Under the pieces are notes generated by a model. That model was not told the origin of the DNA. It saw only the letters and a program-made list of their open reading frames with translations, and did no database searches. Shown piece by piece: positions 47,978-61,480 of a stretch of DNA of 64,000 bases. The position numbers and the translations under genes are program-made. Each line of letters opens with the position of its first letter. Positions within the stretch are counted from its first letter, which is position 1. Source of the DNA: Otis tarda. Lineage: Eukaryota; Chordata; Aves; Otidiformes; Otididae. The stretch covers positions 67,012,987 to 67,076,986 of the forward strand of contig CM048557.1 in assembly GCA_026413225.1 (NCBI GenBank), written 5' to 3'.

Positions 47978-50099
47978 ATGCAATACAACAAGAAACAGGA
48001 CAGAGAAGCTCCTTCAATTAAACCAAAAAAAGTGAATGCTACATTAACTTAAAAACCTTCAGGTACCAGCCTAAATGCTCCTCGGTATTTAGTTTTACAG
48101 TTCCTCCCATTCCTGTTAGCTATGGAAATAGGAGACACTCTCACAAAAACATTCTTTCTTCTTGCCAGAAGTGCTGGCAAGGGGACTTCTATCACTTGCA
48201 GCCCTCCCTCGGACACCTTTCCCAGGCGGTTGCATCAGCTCTCTACCCACTCAAAGCTGCAATCCCCAGGCAAGGCATACCCGGCCAAAATCACACGTAC
48301 ACACTCCCTCGCTACTGCCAACAAGAGATACAGTGGCTTTAGCTGTGTTTAAATTCAAGGTATTTGGTTAAATACTCACTTTCATCCCTATTTGATATTT
48401 AACCTGACCTCTATCGGCACGCTTCCGAGAGCCCGGCTGTACAGCATCCGTGCCAGGCTCCCCGCTTGCAGACACGCTCCCGTCTCGTTCGTAAATTCAA
48501 GAACTCACAACATCCCTTTAGTCATTCTGAAAAAGGGGAACAAACCACATCTGTCCCAGCCCGCGCGCAGACTCCCTTACTGTTCCCGTCCTGCCTTTAA
48601 CAAAAGAATTGCACTTTTGTTTCCCCTAAACAGAGCCCGTGCCACAGAAAATAACCATTTCTGAACTTCAGCGCGGCGTTATTGCTTGCGCCTGACCTCC
48701 TCCGCTAGTTAACACTGCCCTGGATTTTGTAACACACCCTTCGCTTTTTGCATTTAAATCTCAAGTTTCACTCCGCACAGATACCACATTTCACGGAATA
48801 TTCATTCAGTTTAGGTCCAGGGGATTAGCTTACTTAAGACAGAAATAAATTACAGCTCCATCTGGCTAATGAGTCACCCGTAGCTCAGCCCCAGCACGTT
48901 AGAAGCTCAGCTTCTACAAACGGTTGGGTCTCAAGATGCAGATAGTCTCCAGGGATTTGTGCCTCCGAAAAAGTAACATTAAAAGGGAGGAAAATATAGG
49001 TATCAAAGACTTTTGGGTGGGTTTGTTTGTTTTTGTTTATTTTAAACACTAAGTAGTTTAAGAGATACCTCATATGATTTAGCTAAGGCAACAGCTTCTG
49101 TAATTGGAGTCTTTTCCCTGGATTTCCCCAAGCTGGCAAGCGGACCAAAAGAAAGCCCTCACATTCAACAGTCCCTAGGAACACAGCAAGGAGTCTCAGA
49201 GGAGTATCTATACTCAACAAATTACTCAAATAGATAACAGTATCTTTTCCTCAACCTGCACGCTGTTAGCAATATGCCCCACGTCAGCCAGCTGTAGAGG
49301 ATCCTCTTGAAAACAGCTTCACTCCCAAACTCATCTTCTCCCAGAGCTCTTCGAGAGAGGATGCCCAGCAACGTGGGTACTAAACCCAGACCTGCTACAG
49401 GTAAAATATAATATTAAACAAGATGTTTAGCCACTCCATGCCTATTTCTCATCCATACAGTGGGATCAACCAGCTCCGTGACTTTGTTCGTGAGCCTTAA
49501 CTAACCAAAGCTCTAGGAAGGAGGGCTGCCAGAAAAACCTAAAGGCAATTCATGTAACATCAGCATCGCTACAGTATGAGAAAAATCTGCAGATTGAGAA
49601 CTTAGGTTGGCTTGTTTTTTTTTAAAGCAGCCCTATATGTCACTGAAAAAACAAGATGTGTTCTTCACACCCCAAGACAAGACACAAAGGACAGCAAAGC
49701 TTCTGCGAGGCGACACTAAGAGGCAGAGACCAAAAGCTGAGCTCTCAGAGCAGGCAGGGATTTCAGCCCATCAAACTTGCTCTGAGTTCGTTAACACCTG
49801 ACTAACTTCAATGCTGGGAACCAAGGGAGCCCTTGCAACAACTCAATGTCCTCCTCAGCCAAAAAAACCACACTGCCCAGCAAACACCAGCCAGGAACTG
49901 ACTACACCTGAACCCTGTTTTTAAGACAGGAAAATAAGATATTACCTACAAATCTCACCTTCCACCTCTGTAAGGAAAGAGGCACAGCTTCATATAAGAT
50001 CGCACACAATCTTCTCACAGGGTCACTTAATTTGTACAACTAAGAGGTCTGCACGAAGCATCCACCACCTAGGAAGACTGAAGGTCTAAATGGTCCTGC

Positions 50100-50129
50100 C
50101 AGTTTTGAGCTGGACAGTTTTGAGCTGGA
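50100..50129 (+). repeat. Perfect tandem duplication, 2 x 15 bp
   Basis: CAGTTTTGAGCTGGA occurs twice in direct succession without a mismatch. Confidence 0.85.
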
Positions 50130-53100
50130 GAGCAAAGTTTCACCTACTTTTTTTTTTGTACTTTTTTCTTTTAAACTCTACTTTTATAGCTATTATTTCC
50201 ATGCTCTGTTTACAGAAGTCCTCTCAAAACTAAGACTGGGGGGGGAACATAATAAACAGCAGTTCAAGTTCTGAGTGTCTTGTCTTTAAATACTTGCCCT
50301 GCCAGTATGATTTACGCAGCAACAGGAGAAAGCTGCAGACACTCAAAATTACCAGCCAAACCATTCACACAAGTCACTCTTCTCTGGGAAGGAGACCTGT
50401 TCAAGTGAAGCTCAACAGTGCTTGACGCACCCTACAAACTGCAAGCAGCAAGAGGAGAAGGAGACTTCTCAATAAGTCTTGCTCTTCTTCACTTGATTAC
50501 ACTGACACAATTAAGCCATTTGCAGAGCACAATCTCAGTGCTTCAAATACCCTCTAGGTAAATATTTGCCATTCCAAACGTGCCGCTGTTTGTACCATCT
50601 GTTGGGCTCTGGCTGTTCGCAGTTGCTTGATGTTAGTTAACGCAGACACGCTATTTATTAAATTCCAGAAAAGAGTAACTTTGCTTCTAAAAAGCCTTTA
50701 CTTTCAGGTTTTTGTAATACATCTTCAGAGCCAACACCTGACAAAAAGCAGCAGCGGTGCTGAGAGCGAGCCGGGAGCACAACACAGCTACACAACGTTG
50801 CCACCACTATCTGGCAGATGACCTTGCTCTTGTCCAAGCACCAGCAACGGTGAGCACCCAGGAGGTTTTTACCGCAGCTCGGCTGTCCAGGCAAGTTCGT
50901 ACAAGCTAAGGAAGGGCAGGGATTCACCGAGCAGCAGCTGACGCCCTGAAACCACCCGGGCTGCGGGATAAAGCCCAGAGCTGGAATTAGCATCAGTGAA
51001 AGTGGAACGAACAACCTCGCATTTATCCAGGGATAAAAAGCACGCACGCTGGTTGTTAGCACAGAACAAGGAATGGGATGGAAAACCACGCTCTGCTCTC
51101 CTGCCCGGCAGCTTGCCTGAATACCCCAAAACTGCACAGACCCTGCCACACCAGCAACTAATGGGTGCTTCACCAAAGCACAAGCACAGAGACACTGATA
51201 CTGTTCAGGACTGAAAAGTCTTAGGAAACCAAACTGTTTCTTGCAGTATTTGTGAGAGGATGCTATTTGGAATAAAAGTTGGTACACATCACGGCCAGAG
51301 GAAAGCATCCTCACCTGCACCGGACTCCAGAAACAGCAAGTTTTCCTTCAAAATCACTCACTTGTAACACACACTTCTATTATCTACAAAGCCAAAAGAT
51401 AACAAATTATCTTTACACTACCTTCTTCCAAAGTGCCTGTAAAGGATCAAAGGCTGCTTTCTTCCAACAGGAGAGGGCTGGGGGAGGACTATGCCCCGAG
51501 AGGGCTCCCAGCATTACTCAGCAAGTCTGCATCTTCCCATCGCTACTTCTAGGGAGTCCCTGAGGCTTCCCCAGCTCCTTCCTTCACACGCTCGTGTACA
51601 GACATGCTCTGCCCACACCACTGTGAACTATTTGAGAGGCATCTGAACACCCAAGCAGCAAGCTCATGGTCTTTTGGGTAAACACTTCCCCTTCCCTGCT
51701 CTCCTGGCAAACAGAGACCAGATCTGGCATTCGCTCTTCAATCACCACTCACTTCTGCGCACGGAGAACCGGGAAACGATACTTCTCAAAATACAAAGGG
51801 AAAAACCGCTCACTGCATTTTCTCAGAGACTCTCAGAAAAAAAGACCAAAGAGCAGCAAAATCTAGACTAAAGGTTCAGTAACAGACGCCGATTTTCTCA
51901 GCTTGCGGTTTTGCTGCCACCCTAAGCGGGCAGCGATAGCAGCCAAGGTCACTCACTCACACAGCAGCTCCAAAGGGCCAGAAGATCCCTCATGACATCC
52001 ATGACTTTCCATGGGGTGCGATACATCAGAAGGCACAGCTCACCAGCAAAAAAAGGCTGCGCGTGTAGCCGTACAAAGGCAGCAGCGTGAACAATTCTGC
52101 TGATGTTAAGGCAAGGAAAGATGTCAGTACGGCTGCTCAGAGGCACTGCCTTTGCAAGGCAGGCAGCAGCCAAGTCTCACTTCTTCTCCAAAACTGCCCT
52201 GTAAGAGTCAACAAACCCGGTCAGCAAGGCAGCTACACCTTTCAGCCACATTTTAGAAAATAAAAGTTTACATTTCTAATAGTCTCAACGTACCAACTTG
52301 ACTAAAAACAACCTCCGCTGCTCTCACCACAGCATTGCTCAGCTGCATCGCAACGCACGGCTTTCACAGGTTTGCTCCAGGCATCACAATACATTGCAAT
52401 AAACCCAGCGTCGATTAACTCGTTAGTGCGGGTTTTGCAGGCAATGCGAGAACTTGGGGTTTTGCCAGGGCCATATTAATGCAGGATTACATCCTAAAAA
52501 TAAGAGAGAAAGCTAGCAGATTAATGGCCAAGGCTGAGTTTAGATTACCAGTCTGAGCAGCAGTTCTGCAGGTCGTGTGGTTTTCGAGCACCAAGGGGTC
52601 TCCCACAACACAAACACACCCAGCAGCAGGAGCCGGCTGTGGATTTAAGCCGGGACTCTTGGGTCAGCCAGGCAGAAGCATTAAACACGCACAACCGCAC
52701 CTGAAACGCGTCTGTGCCCAGCACCTGGACAGGAGGGAGGAATCAGGCCATGCCTGTTTTGTTATTCTGATTAGCTGTTTGGAAAGTCAGCAGAGGTTTG
52801 TACAAGCCAAGCTGATGTGACAGTCCATAGCAGCTGAAGTTTACCACACGAAAGCCATTTACACAAGTTTAAAGCCGCTATGCGCCTCAACAAAGGCCTT
52901 TTGACATCTGTTGTGGTCTATTGTACAAATACATATTCACAGTATAACCTTCACCTTGAATCCACAGAAAGCCTCGGAGCGCAGCTATCGTCCGGCGAAA
53001 CCGAGGGCAGATACGACACGACAGCTCTGGCGCAGAGCGCCGCACTGCCTGGATGGGTTTGCTCGAGGGTTTGCCAGGGCTCTTTCAGCCAGCACGACAC

Positions 53101-54384
53101 CCTTTCCTAGGGCATGGGGTTTTTGCATTACCAGCACAACTGTCTGCACGTCCCAAATTTGGCTCCACCAAAACAAAGGGTCTCAGCTGTGAGGGTCTCA
53201 GGCCATCTCACTCCGACACTGCTTAATCCTTTTCTGAGTCAGGAATAAGTTGCACTAGCACAAACGTATTTATTCTGAGACTTCTGCACCTACCCTTGCC
53301 ATGCTCTATTACTTTAACTTGATTAAGATAAGCTCTACAGCACCCACAGCCATTACACAGTTGACCTGCCCTATGGTCACAAACAAGGCAGAACCTCAAA
53401 TTCCAAGGAAGAAAAAAAAAAAAATATGAAGATCATCTCTTAAGAAACTTGGGGCTGCTACAGCCCTTTCCTGTCTTTATATCCAATTCAGTCTCTGCAA
53501 GCATGGACAGAGAGAGGAAAGCAGGTACAAGCAGTAGCTTCTCAGTACTCATATTCCTCTCGTACTTTCACAGCAATCTGCAGAGAAAAATTCAGCTGGA
53601 ATGAAACCTTTTCCCTTTTCCAGTGTATATAGCAAATGTAACTATCTAAACACACGTTCCTGTATTATGTATTCTTGTTTATATTTAAAAAAAAAATAAA
53701 TGTAAAATAAGAGGAGACAGAAACAAAAGAGGAAAAAGGCCTTTGCTCCAGCTTTTTTTTTTTTGCCTTTGCAGATTGCTGTGAAAGTATGAATGGCATC
53801 TGGGTATTGGGAGGCTAACGCTCATTTCAAAAACCTGGGATTTTCTATACAAGAGCTGCAAATAGCCAAGGAAGAGACCCAAGTGTATTATCTGCCTATG
53901 CATCCCAGCAGAGGTAATCACCTCCATGCAAGCCTCGCACAGCCCCACCAATGTTGTTTCTTCTCAGGCTTCCCAGCAGGAGCAGCACCACTGCCCGTGC
54001 CTCGCCTCCCCATGCAGGCACAAGCTGTGCTCCACCGCGAATCCAGGGCAAAGCCGATGTCCTCAGCGCCAGAACAACACAAAAACCAGGACAGATTGCT
54101 AACGAGGATGGCACTTTGTTTAGTGGAGGTATTTCTGAAGTTCGCATATACCTACGAAAAGGTACATCTTAATTCACTGCTTGATTCTCCAAGTTTCTGC
54201 TCAACCTTGCCCTTAACAACATCGGTCAGACAACATTTTAGCCTACTCACTTGAATTTCTCCAGACACAGAAGAAAGTTTTAAACCTACCACTTGTTCTG
54301 TGGGTCTCCAGACCGCCCAGTGCTAAAGCTTTTCTCCAAATTTTTCGCCAAAGCAGCAGTAGCAATGGAGAAGCAAAACAAAAC

Positions 54385-54406
54385 AAAAAAAAAAAAAAAA
54401 AAAAAA
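54385..54406 (+). repeat. A22 homopolymer
   Basis: Twenty-two A in a row preceded by AAACAAAAC, in the upstream region. No retroposed body is recognised next to it. Confidence 0.9.
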
Positions 54407-57400
54407 CCAGCCTTGAAGGGTTAGCAAGTCGCTTGGCGCAAGGTTTAAGCAGGTCCGTATAGCTGAATTTATTAACCTTTGTACCTCCACACCCCGGTGA
54501 CACGGAGACTGCCAAAGCTATCCCACAACCCAGCCACGTGCAGCCTAACAGTGTCGGGCTACTGCTTTCACCACGTTTCCGCCCACGCTGAACGAGGTCT
54601 CGCAGGAACTCGGGGAGGAGGGAGCACGCGTGTGCCGAGGCGATGGCACGGGAGGAAGACAAGAAGCCTTTAAATAAATGAGAGAATTTGGGAATTTTCC
54701 TATAGCAATGTATCACTGAAGTTTTCCTGCAAGAATATATTAAATTCATGGCAGGAGTATTAACCTTGTTCATATTAGAATTTCTTTTCCCTACAAAAAT
54801 AAATCAGGCAAAGATATTCTTAGTGTGAATATTATAAAAGCGATTTTATCTAGATTTATTTTTAAAATGTGTATCTAACAGATGAGAACAGAAGTCTTCT
54901 GCCAAGACAGACAAGTATTAACCCAGGAGAATCTATTTAGCTTCAGCCTTCTTAACTGTACAAGATTTTACTGAAGTCTGTGCCCACAGTCCTTTACCCT
55001 GTTGCGAAAGGAACAAAGGAAGAGGAAATGACTAATCAAAGCAGCAGCGCATTAATATATTTTGGTATGTGGAAAGGGAAAATCATAACGTGTATTTTTA
55101 ACATTCCCAACCGGGGAAGGCACTGCCATACGTACGCCAGCCGCCACAGAGGCTCGGCAGCTCCTGGGAGGGGAAAAGGGAAGTCGTGTCCCAGAGAGGA
55201 GTTCTGTATTTTCCATTTCCCAGCAGGAGCTCTGGCTGGAAGCACAGCACACCGCGATGCGAGTGCTGTTTGCGAGTCGGCTGACGACATCTTTGCCTAA
55301 CGACACGCCTGGAAAGGAGGCGCCGCCAGGGCAAACAGCAATGCCTCGGCGATACTGGGTGCACTTTGACTTGAACCGTAGGTGAAACCCAGCCTAGAGA
55401 GGTGCTCCAGAGGGAAAAGGTGAGGGTTTCTTGGAGCACGGCCACAAGCAGCTACTCCTGCAAGCCCCCCACCACCCAGCTCTGCTGTGCAAGGGATGCT
55501 CTCGCCCATGGGCTGATGAAGGACGAGGAAGGAGTCCCTCCCTGCCCCAGCAAGTCACAGCTCACCCACGTGCCACAGAGCACAACCTTATCCTGCACGT
55601 TTCCGAGCTTAATTCCCCCAGACTCCTCAAAGCTCTCCATCGCTCGCATGTGCAAAGGAGCAGGGCTGTCAGCAAAACACTGTGCCTTCAAAGCTTCCCC
55701 TGCAATTACTCTGCCACAGCACCTACCCAAGCCAAGCCGCTGGCATCCCAGTACAACTGGATTTAATAGCTGGGTTTTAATCCCATGCTCAGGAAGCTCT
55801 TTGGGGCAGCCACGATAAAAGATTTGCTCAGAGCAAAGGGGCAGAAGCCTGAAGGACTACTGTGATAAACCCAAAATGAGAACTTTCAAACCCCCTCCTA
55901 AAAGAGATAAAACCCAACCAATCTAGCAACAGCCTGCTACGGTCATTTGTGCGGCGGGATGGCACGGCACAAAAGCATCGCTCGCTCAGTGAGAGAGGAG
56001 CTGGACCGCTGCCTGCCTGGCTGGCTGCAATTGTTCCTGCACTTCATAATTAAGGGCTACAATTCACCATTTTTCTAATGCCAAACCCCAAAAGACTCGT
56101 TGTGACAAAGCCATTTTAAATACTAAGTGGGAAGCTACTGCTCAACCAACTGTAATGATTCAGATCTCCCTACCTCCAGCACTGTTAAGTGCAAAAGATA
56201 CAGAGAAACCAATATTCAATGTTCTTGCAAAGGGATTTGTAATCGGCCGCTCCGTACGCTGCTAGAAGCCTGAAGCTTAAGCAGGTCTTTACCCTGGTAT
56301 TGCAAAATGACAACCTCTGTCACTTCACCGACAAGATTTTCCCATTATTTCTGTTCAGTCTGCTGTTGGAAGCAACTATACAAAGAGACTGGACCACTGA
56401 CAAAAAAAAAATTGCTTCGTTAACCTTTCAGTGACTCAACGATCCTATTGTTAAAGAGCAATGGCCAAAAGGAGAAGCTGACAGCAGACGGATGCCCTCC
56501 TCCATGTGAATTCCTAGAGGAAAATGAGACTGACCTGCTGGAAACAGGCTGCAAGCTAAAGGAGAGTTGTTAACTCAAAGAGGGAAATAAAAACTCTTAA
56601 GTAACTGTGAATCATATCAGATCTAGATGCTTTCATGTGGTTTCTTCTAACTACCTGAAATTTTAAGATACTACTTACCACACACATTATGTCTAAGCAG
56701 CTGAGTGATCTCAGTTTTCTCTAAAGGGAAAGAAGTGCGATTGCTGCAGCAAAATTACTGTAAATGTGGCACAGGCCTCGCTAAATGAGAGCTTCAGAAA
56801 GCAGCATTTGAAACAAGACTGCCCTACCTCATTATTAGGCTAAGTCTTGATAATTCTTCAGCTAGAAAGGGAGATTAAATCAACAGGCAAGATTTTTCTC
56901 CCTTCTTAATACATACACTATAGTGAAAAAAAGAGTGGGAAAAAAAGTATCCATCAGTTAAACAATCAGAGTTCACAGAGCGGTAATATATTTTCAAATA
57001 TGCCAAGAGTTTAAAACTCAGGGGTATGCGGTCAGTTCTCAACCCTGAGATTTTAAAAGGGCAACCTCAGTTTAGGCTAGATGATAGGAGGAATGCAGAC
57101 TCAACATACAGAAGTCAAAGTTCCTCTAAGTTGACAGAGGCATCATAAATAGAGTTATCATCACCACGCACAGCACAACTGCCAAACTAGGGCTTGGGAA
57201 GTACGAGCACCACGAGGCTTCCCAGGCTGGAATTGCCTCCTCTGCAGCCTGCACTGCACCAGCGTGCCGATTTCTGTTTTTAACACTGTACGTTGTGGTT
57301 CAGAAAGACCAAAAACAAAAAAAATTGGAAAAACTAAACAGCCAGGCTTGAGCAGGCATTGGTCGTTACCCTTGCATCCTCCCGCGCACGTACAGCTGCC

Positions 57401-60036
57401 CTGCTCTGAACTACACCCAAATGAATGAGGGCCATACCCAACAGATCGGCTTCCTCCAGCTCCTACCTTGCAGGGCGGGGTTCAAGCCAGAGGACAATGC
57501 TGGCGTAGGAACAAAAGGGCAGCGAAGGGCCATGAATGCATTTTGCCTGCAAGTTGGAAAAGCGCTCTCAACCCTCAGCCCAGAGAGGTGCTCAATGCTG
57601 TAACGGCGTATCTGCAGCCTCCGTGGGTGCTGTATTTTATTTCACCTGGCCACACAGCAGCAGGAGATTCCCACTCCTGCCACTTCACTACAGAGGCGAA
57701 CCAGAGCCCCAGGATCACAGGGAACATGTTTTCACTGATACAAGAGGCATCTACCACTCTTTTGCTACTAGCAGTCAATGAATTCTAATCCACAGTCACA
57801 TTAGGAATGACACCTGCAAAGAGGGCTGGATTTTATTACAACCATGCATTAAATTTAAAACCATTTGCCAGGTGAAAACATTGTTCATGCTGCATTTATA
57901 AAACCCTTCAGACACAGGGAATGCGTAGAGGTACATTCAGGACTGAATTTGTATCACAACAGCTTCTGCTGACAATGGGCTTCCTACAACACTGATGTTT
58001 TGACTTTCTGCTCCAGCACAAATTTGCACCAGCCGAAGGCTGAACAGGCTCCTATTGGCCAGACTTCCCCAGGGGACACAAGTTTGACTGCTCCACAGCA
58101 GAGCTGTCCTTCAACATTTATCCATTCTATGTCTGTTATCACACAGGCATAAAGATAGCGCTTCTGTATCCGAGCTAGATCCCTTACGCTGTAGAACATG
58201 GTGCTCTTGATAAGCTCAGAAATACTAGTTAAAAGTTTCAGAATGGTTAAGGATCAAAGGAGGCTTTAGAAGCAATCCCTACAGCATTGGCACCTTACAA
58301 ATGTACTTTGAAGTACAAAGTGCATTACGAGTTGCAACTTTTAACTCCATTTAAAAGCACAACACGAAGTTTAAGAAATTGCTGCTGAACTGCGGTCATT
58401 TCCCTACTGAGACAGGTGAAGTGTTAAGGTCTCTCTCCACTCTTCTTCAAGACACTGCACACAGACCACTTATCGAGGGCAGCGCTAAGAGCTCACCTCA
58501 TCATCTATCCCAAACATCTGCACTACGACAGGGACCTCACTAGCTATAGCTCCAAGACATCGTCCTTTCAACTTCCACCTCGAGGAAGCGTGCTCCTGAA
58601 CGGTAGCACCACGTAAGGTTTCTTTTCACCTTGTTAACCTCTCTGTGCTTCATTTAACAGTCTGCTGAAGGTACTCACACACAATCAACTGACGTGCAGT
58701 TAGCGTCATCAGTGCGCGGACCCTTCGGGACCGGCGCAGGCCGCTTAAGAAGGTCACACGCGCTCAGGAACCAGTGCAGTATCTCAGCAGACTCCAAGCC
58801 AGTATTTGCATCTTGTCCTAAACACCCCAAGCAGGAGACTAAGCTTCCCTCCAGGATCAGGGAAAAGCCTCCAGCTCCTCTACTGAAGAGTTGCTTGAGA
58901 TATATGAATTACACCTGGTCCATGCTGCGAAGGAGCTTTCTTTGACAACCTTCCTTGTGTGGCTGTTGATTCCCTGGTGAGCGATGCTGAGGCTCGCTGA
59001 CACTTCTCCTAGCAGCAGCACCTCAGTAGACCTTGCTACTCCCCTTAGCCATACTGGTCCCAGTTCACTGTGTAATCCCACACACAATGTAGTGTTGAGG
59101 GTTGGATGACCACACAAAAAACTACCCAAAAACGTGTTCAAAATGCATCTCTAGGGGCTTCCTCGGTTTCTGTGCTTGTGACTGTAAGGACCAGCCTTGT
59201 AAGAGTCTCCTAAAGTGACTTCAAATAGGTATTTCACTGCTTTCAGAATTTTGAATTCAAGGCAATAACTGAACATCCTAGAGTTTGCTCTCAAAAAATG
59301 CCTCCTAACACAGGCACACACACCCACCCCAACACACTCAGCTTGACTGATCAGCGCCGTACTGATCTGAACTCGAGAACATGTCAGGTTCTTAAAAACG
59401 CCTAAAAAGGCTCAGCAACAGAAATGCAGAGTAATTGAGGTCACTTCTCTCATGCTTCTCTGGGTTCTCACTCTCCTTGCTTTGCTGTCCCACAAGCTGC
59501 TGCTCCTTTGGCATGTGAGGATTGAATAAACACTTCACTGCAACCACGCAAATCTAAACTTACTTGCCTCCAACTTTGGTTACACCTCAAAACTATTACT
59601 CCAGTAGCCCATAACGGGGAGCAGGGATTAAGAAATCAACTTAGAAATAGGTACACTGGACCTGAAGCAAAGAAAGTCTTCTTTTGGTACACAGGCAGCA
59701 TGGAAAAAAAGGTAGAAACTGGGAGGTCAGGGGTGGGGGGGCTGAAAAGGCAGGCCAGTAATGGAAACATCTGACCAAAAATGTTCACAAGCCTTTAAAA
59801 CGTCTGAAGCCTAACCCCTTTGCTAGCACTTCTCACATGCCGCCTCAGACTGCGGACCGTGTTACGCAAGTCGCAATTGTGCTTCAGCAACCCTCCCTCC
59901 CACCCACGGCGCTCCGCACCTTGCCGAATCCATGTGTTGAAGTACACCGAGGTGGAGAAGCGCATCCGTTCCTCCCACCATTGGCCTGGTGTACTGCCAC
60001 TCCTGCAGAGAACGTCTGGCTTTGTTGTGCATCTCG

Positions 60037-60098
60037 GAATCATAAAATCATTTGGGTTGGAAGGGACCTTTAAAGGTCATCTAGTCCAACCCTCTTGA
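60037..60098 (-). mobile_element. CR1 3'-tail fragment (about 60 bp)
   Basis: GAATCATAAAATCATTTGGG followed by TTGGAAGGGACCTTTAAAGG and CATCTAGTCCAACCC is a solo CR1 3' end, minus strand. No reverse-transcriptase sequence remains. Confidence 0.88.
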
Positions 60099-61319
60099 AC
60101 TATGCTCTAACCCATTAAAAGCTACTTTAAAAAAAAAAAAAATCTGGTTTTACATCCACACGTGCACACTAAGCTGGAAAGAGGTTTACTAAATTTAGCA
60201 CGCAACCCAATCCTAGTGGTGGGGTAGCACAGGCTGTAGATGTGGAGGTGACCTTACGCGAAGGTAACAAGGGAAGTTGGTACTTCCCATCGAGCTGCCA
60301 TGGGAAAGCCCAGGGAACCCAGTAAAATCCTAACACAACCTCCATCAAACCTCCCTGCAGCTTGGTGGTTTCCAAGGTTTGGAGATGCTACTTCTGCCTC
60401 TCTTCTGGACAATGAAAGGGCAAAGGCACCTTCTCAGCAAACGTTAGGGCAAAGAGCTCCTCCTTGGTCAGAGGTCAAACCTGGAGAAGCGAAGCTTTGA
60501 TGGACCTCCACCACCACTGCTGTAAATACAAAAGAAGGCAGCGCAGAGAGAAAAAGCAGCACAGTACTTTATCAGCCCATCACAGCTCAGGCTGCCCACG
60601 CTGCCAACAGGTATTTACACAAGCAAAGGTCAGTAGGTGTGACATGGGATACAGCATTCACTTGTAAACTCCATTTTCTGCCAGCTTCCCAGCACCGCAC
60701 CCCGCTGAGAACACGGCCTGGTCCAGGCCGAGTCTCCCCCCGGAGGACAGCAAGTTAAAGGAGGCAGAAAAATCCTCACCTAGCCTCGGGGGAAAGGGCC
60801 CGTCCTGGCACCTCACTACTACACGCAGATAATTTCTCAGATTTGAAAATGCCCTGTGAAAGACCAGTTGGGCATGATCCGCTGTAGCTGTGACGTTGCT
60901 CTCGGGGTACACCCGGAGCCGAAACAGAGAAGGGCAGAAGAGATCCTGCAACTGGTTTCAGGTACCTGTTTTTAGGCCTGCGTGGCATCAAGAAAAAGGC
61001 ATTGCCTACATGAAAGCCAAGCTGAGATGTCCCCACAAGCAATGACTTCGCAGACAAAGCAGTGCTAATCATCACGGCAGCCTTTCCAGCTGGTTCAGGA
61101 GGCAGGAAGAAACATCACTTTCTGGGACCAGGCTCGGCCTCCCACCCACGCCGCAGCAGAGACCCAGCCTCGGCCATCACAGGAGAGCGGTTTCCCACTC
61201 ACCTACCAGCTCACTGCCGGCCCAGCACAGCCAAGGCAGCGTGCCCTGGGGCCAGATCACAAACAGGACCAAGAGAACAGTATCAGCAGCTGGTCTGCTG
61301 GTGACCTCCTGGCATCCTC

Positions 61320-61480
61320 AACCACAGGCGCTGGGCCTCAGCTCTCCCTTCCGTGAAACGGGAGGATAAGCCGCCTCCATCCTGCCTGCGCGCCAGGGCA
61401 GGCGGACGATGCCGTGCGAGAGCCTGGCAGCGCGACAGGGCAGAGGGCAGGCGCCTCACAGAGACACGTCTACACGAGTC
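61320..61480. other. CpG-enriched patch, far upstream
   Basis: About 160 bp with CpG clustered in TGCGCGCC, GGCGGACGATGCCGTGCGAG and GGCAGCGCGACAGG. The surroundings are only moderately GC-rich. Not convincing as the KTN1 promoter on its own. Confidence 0.25.
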
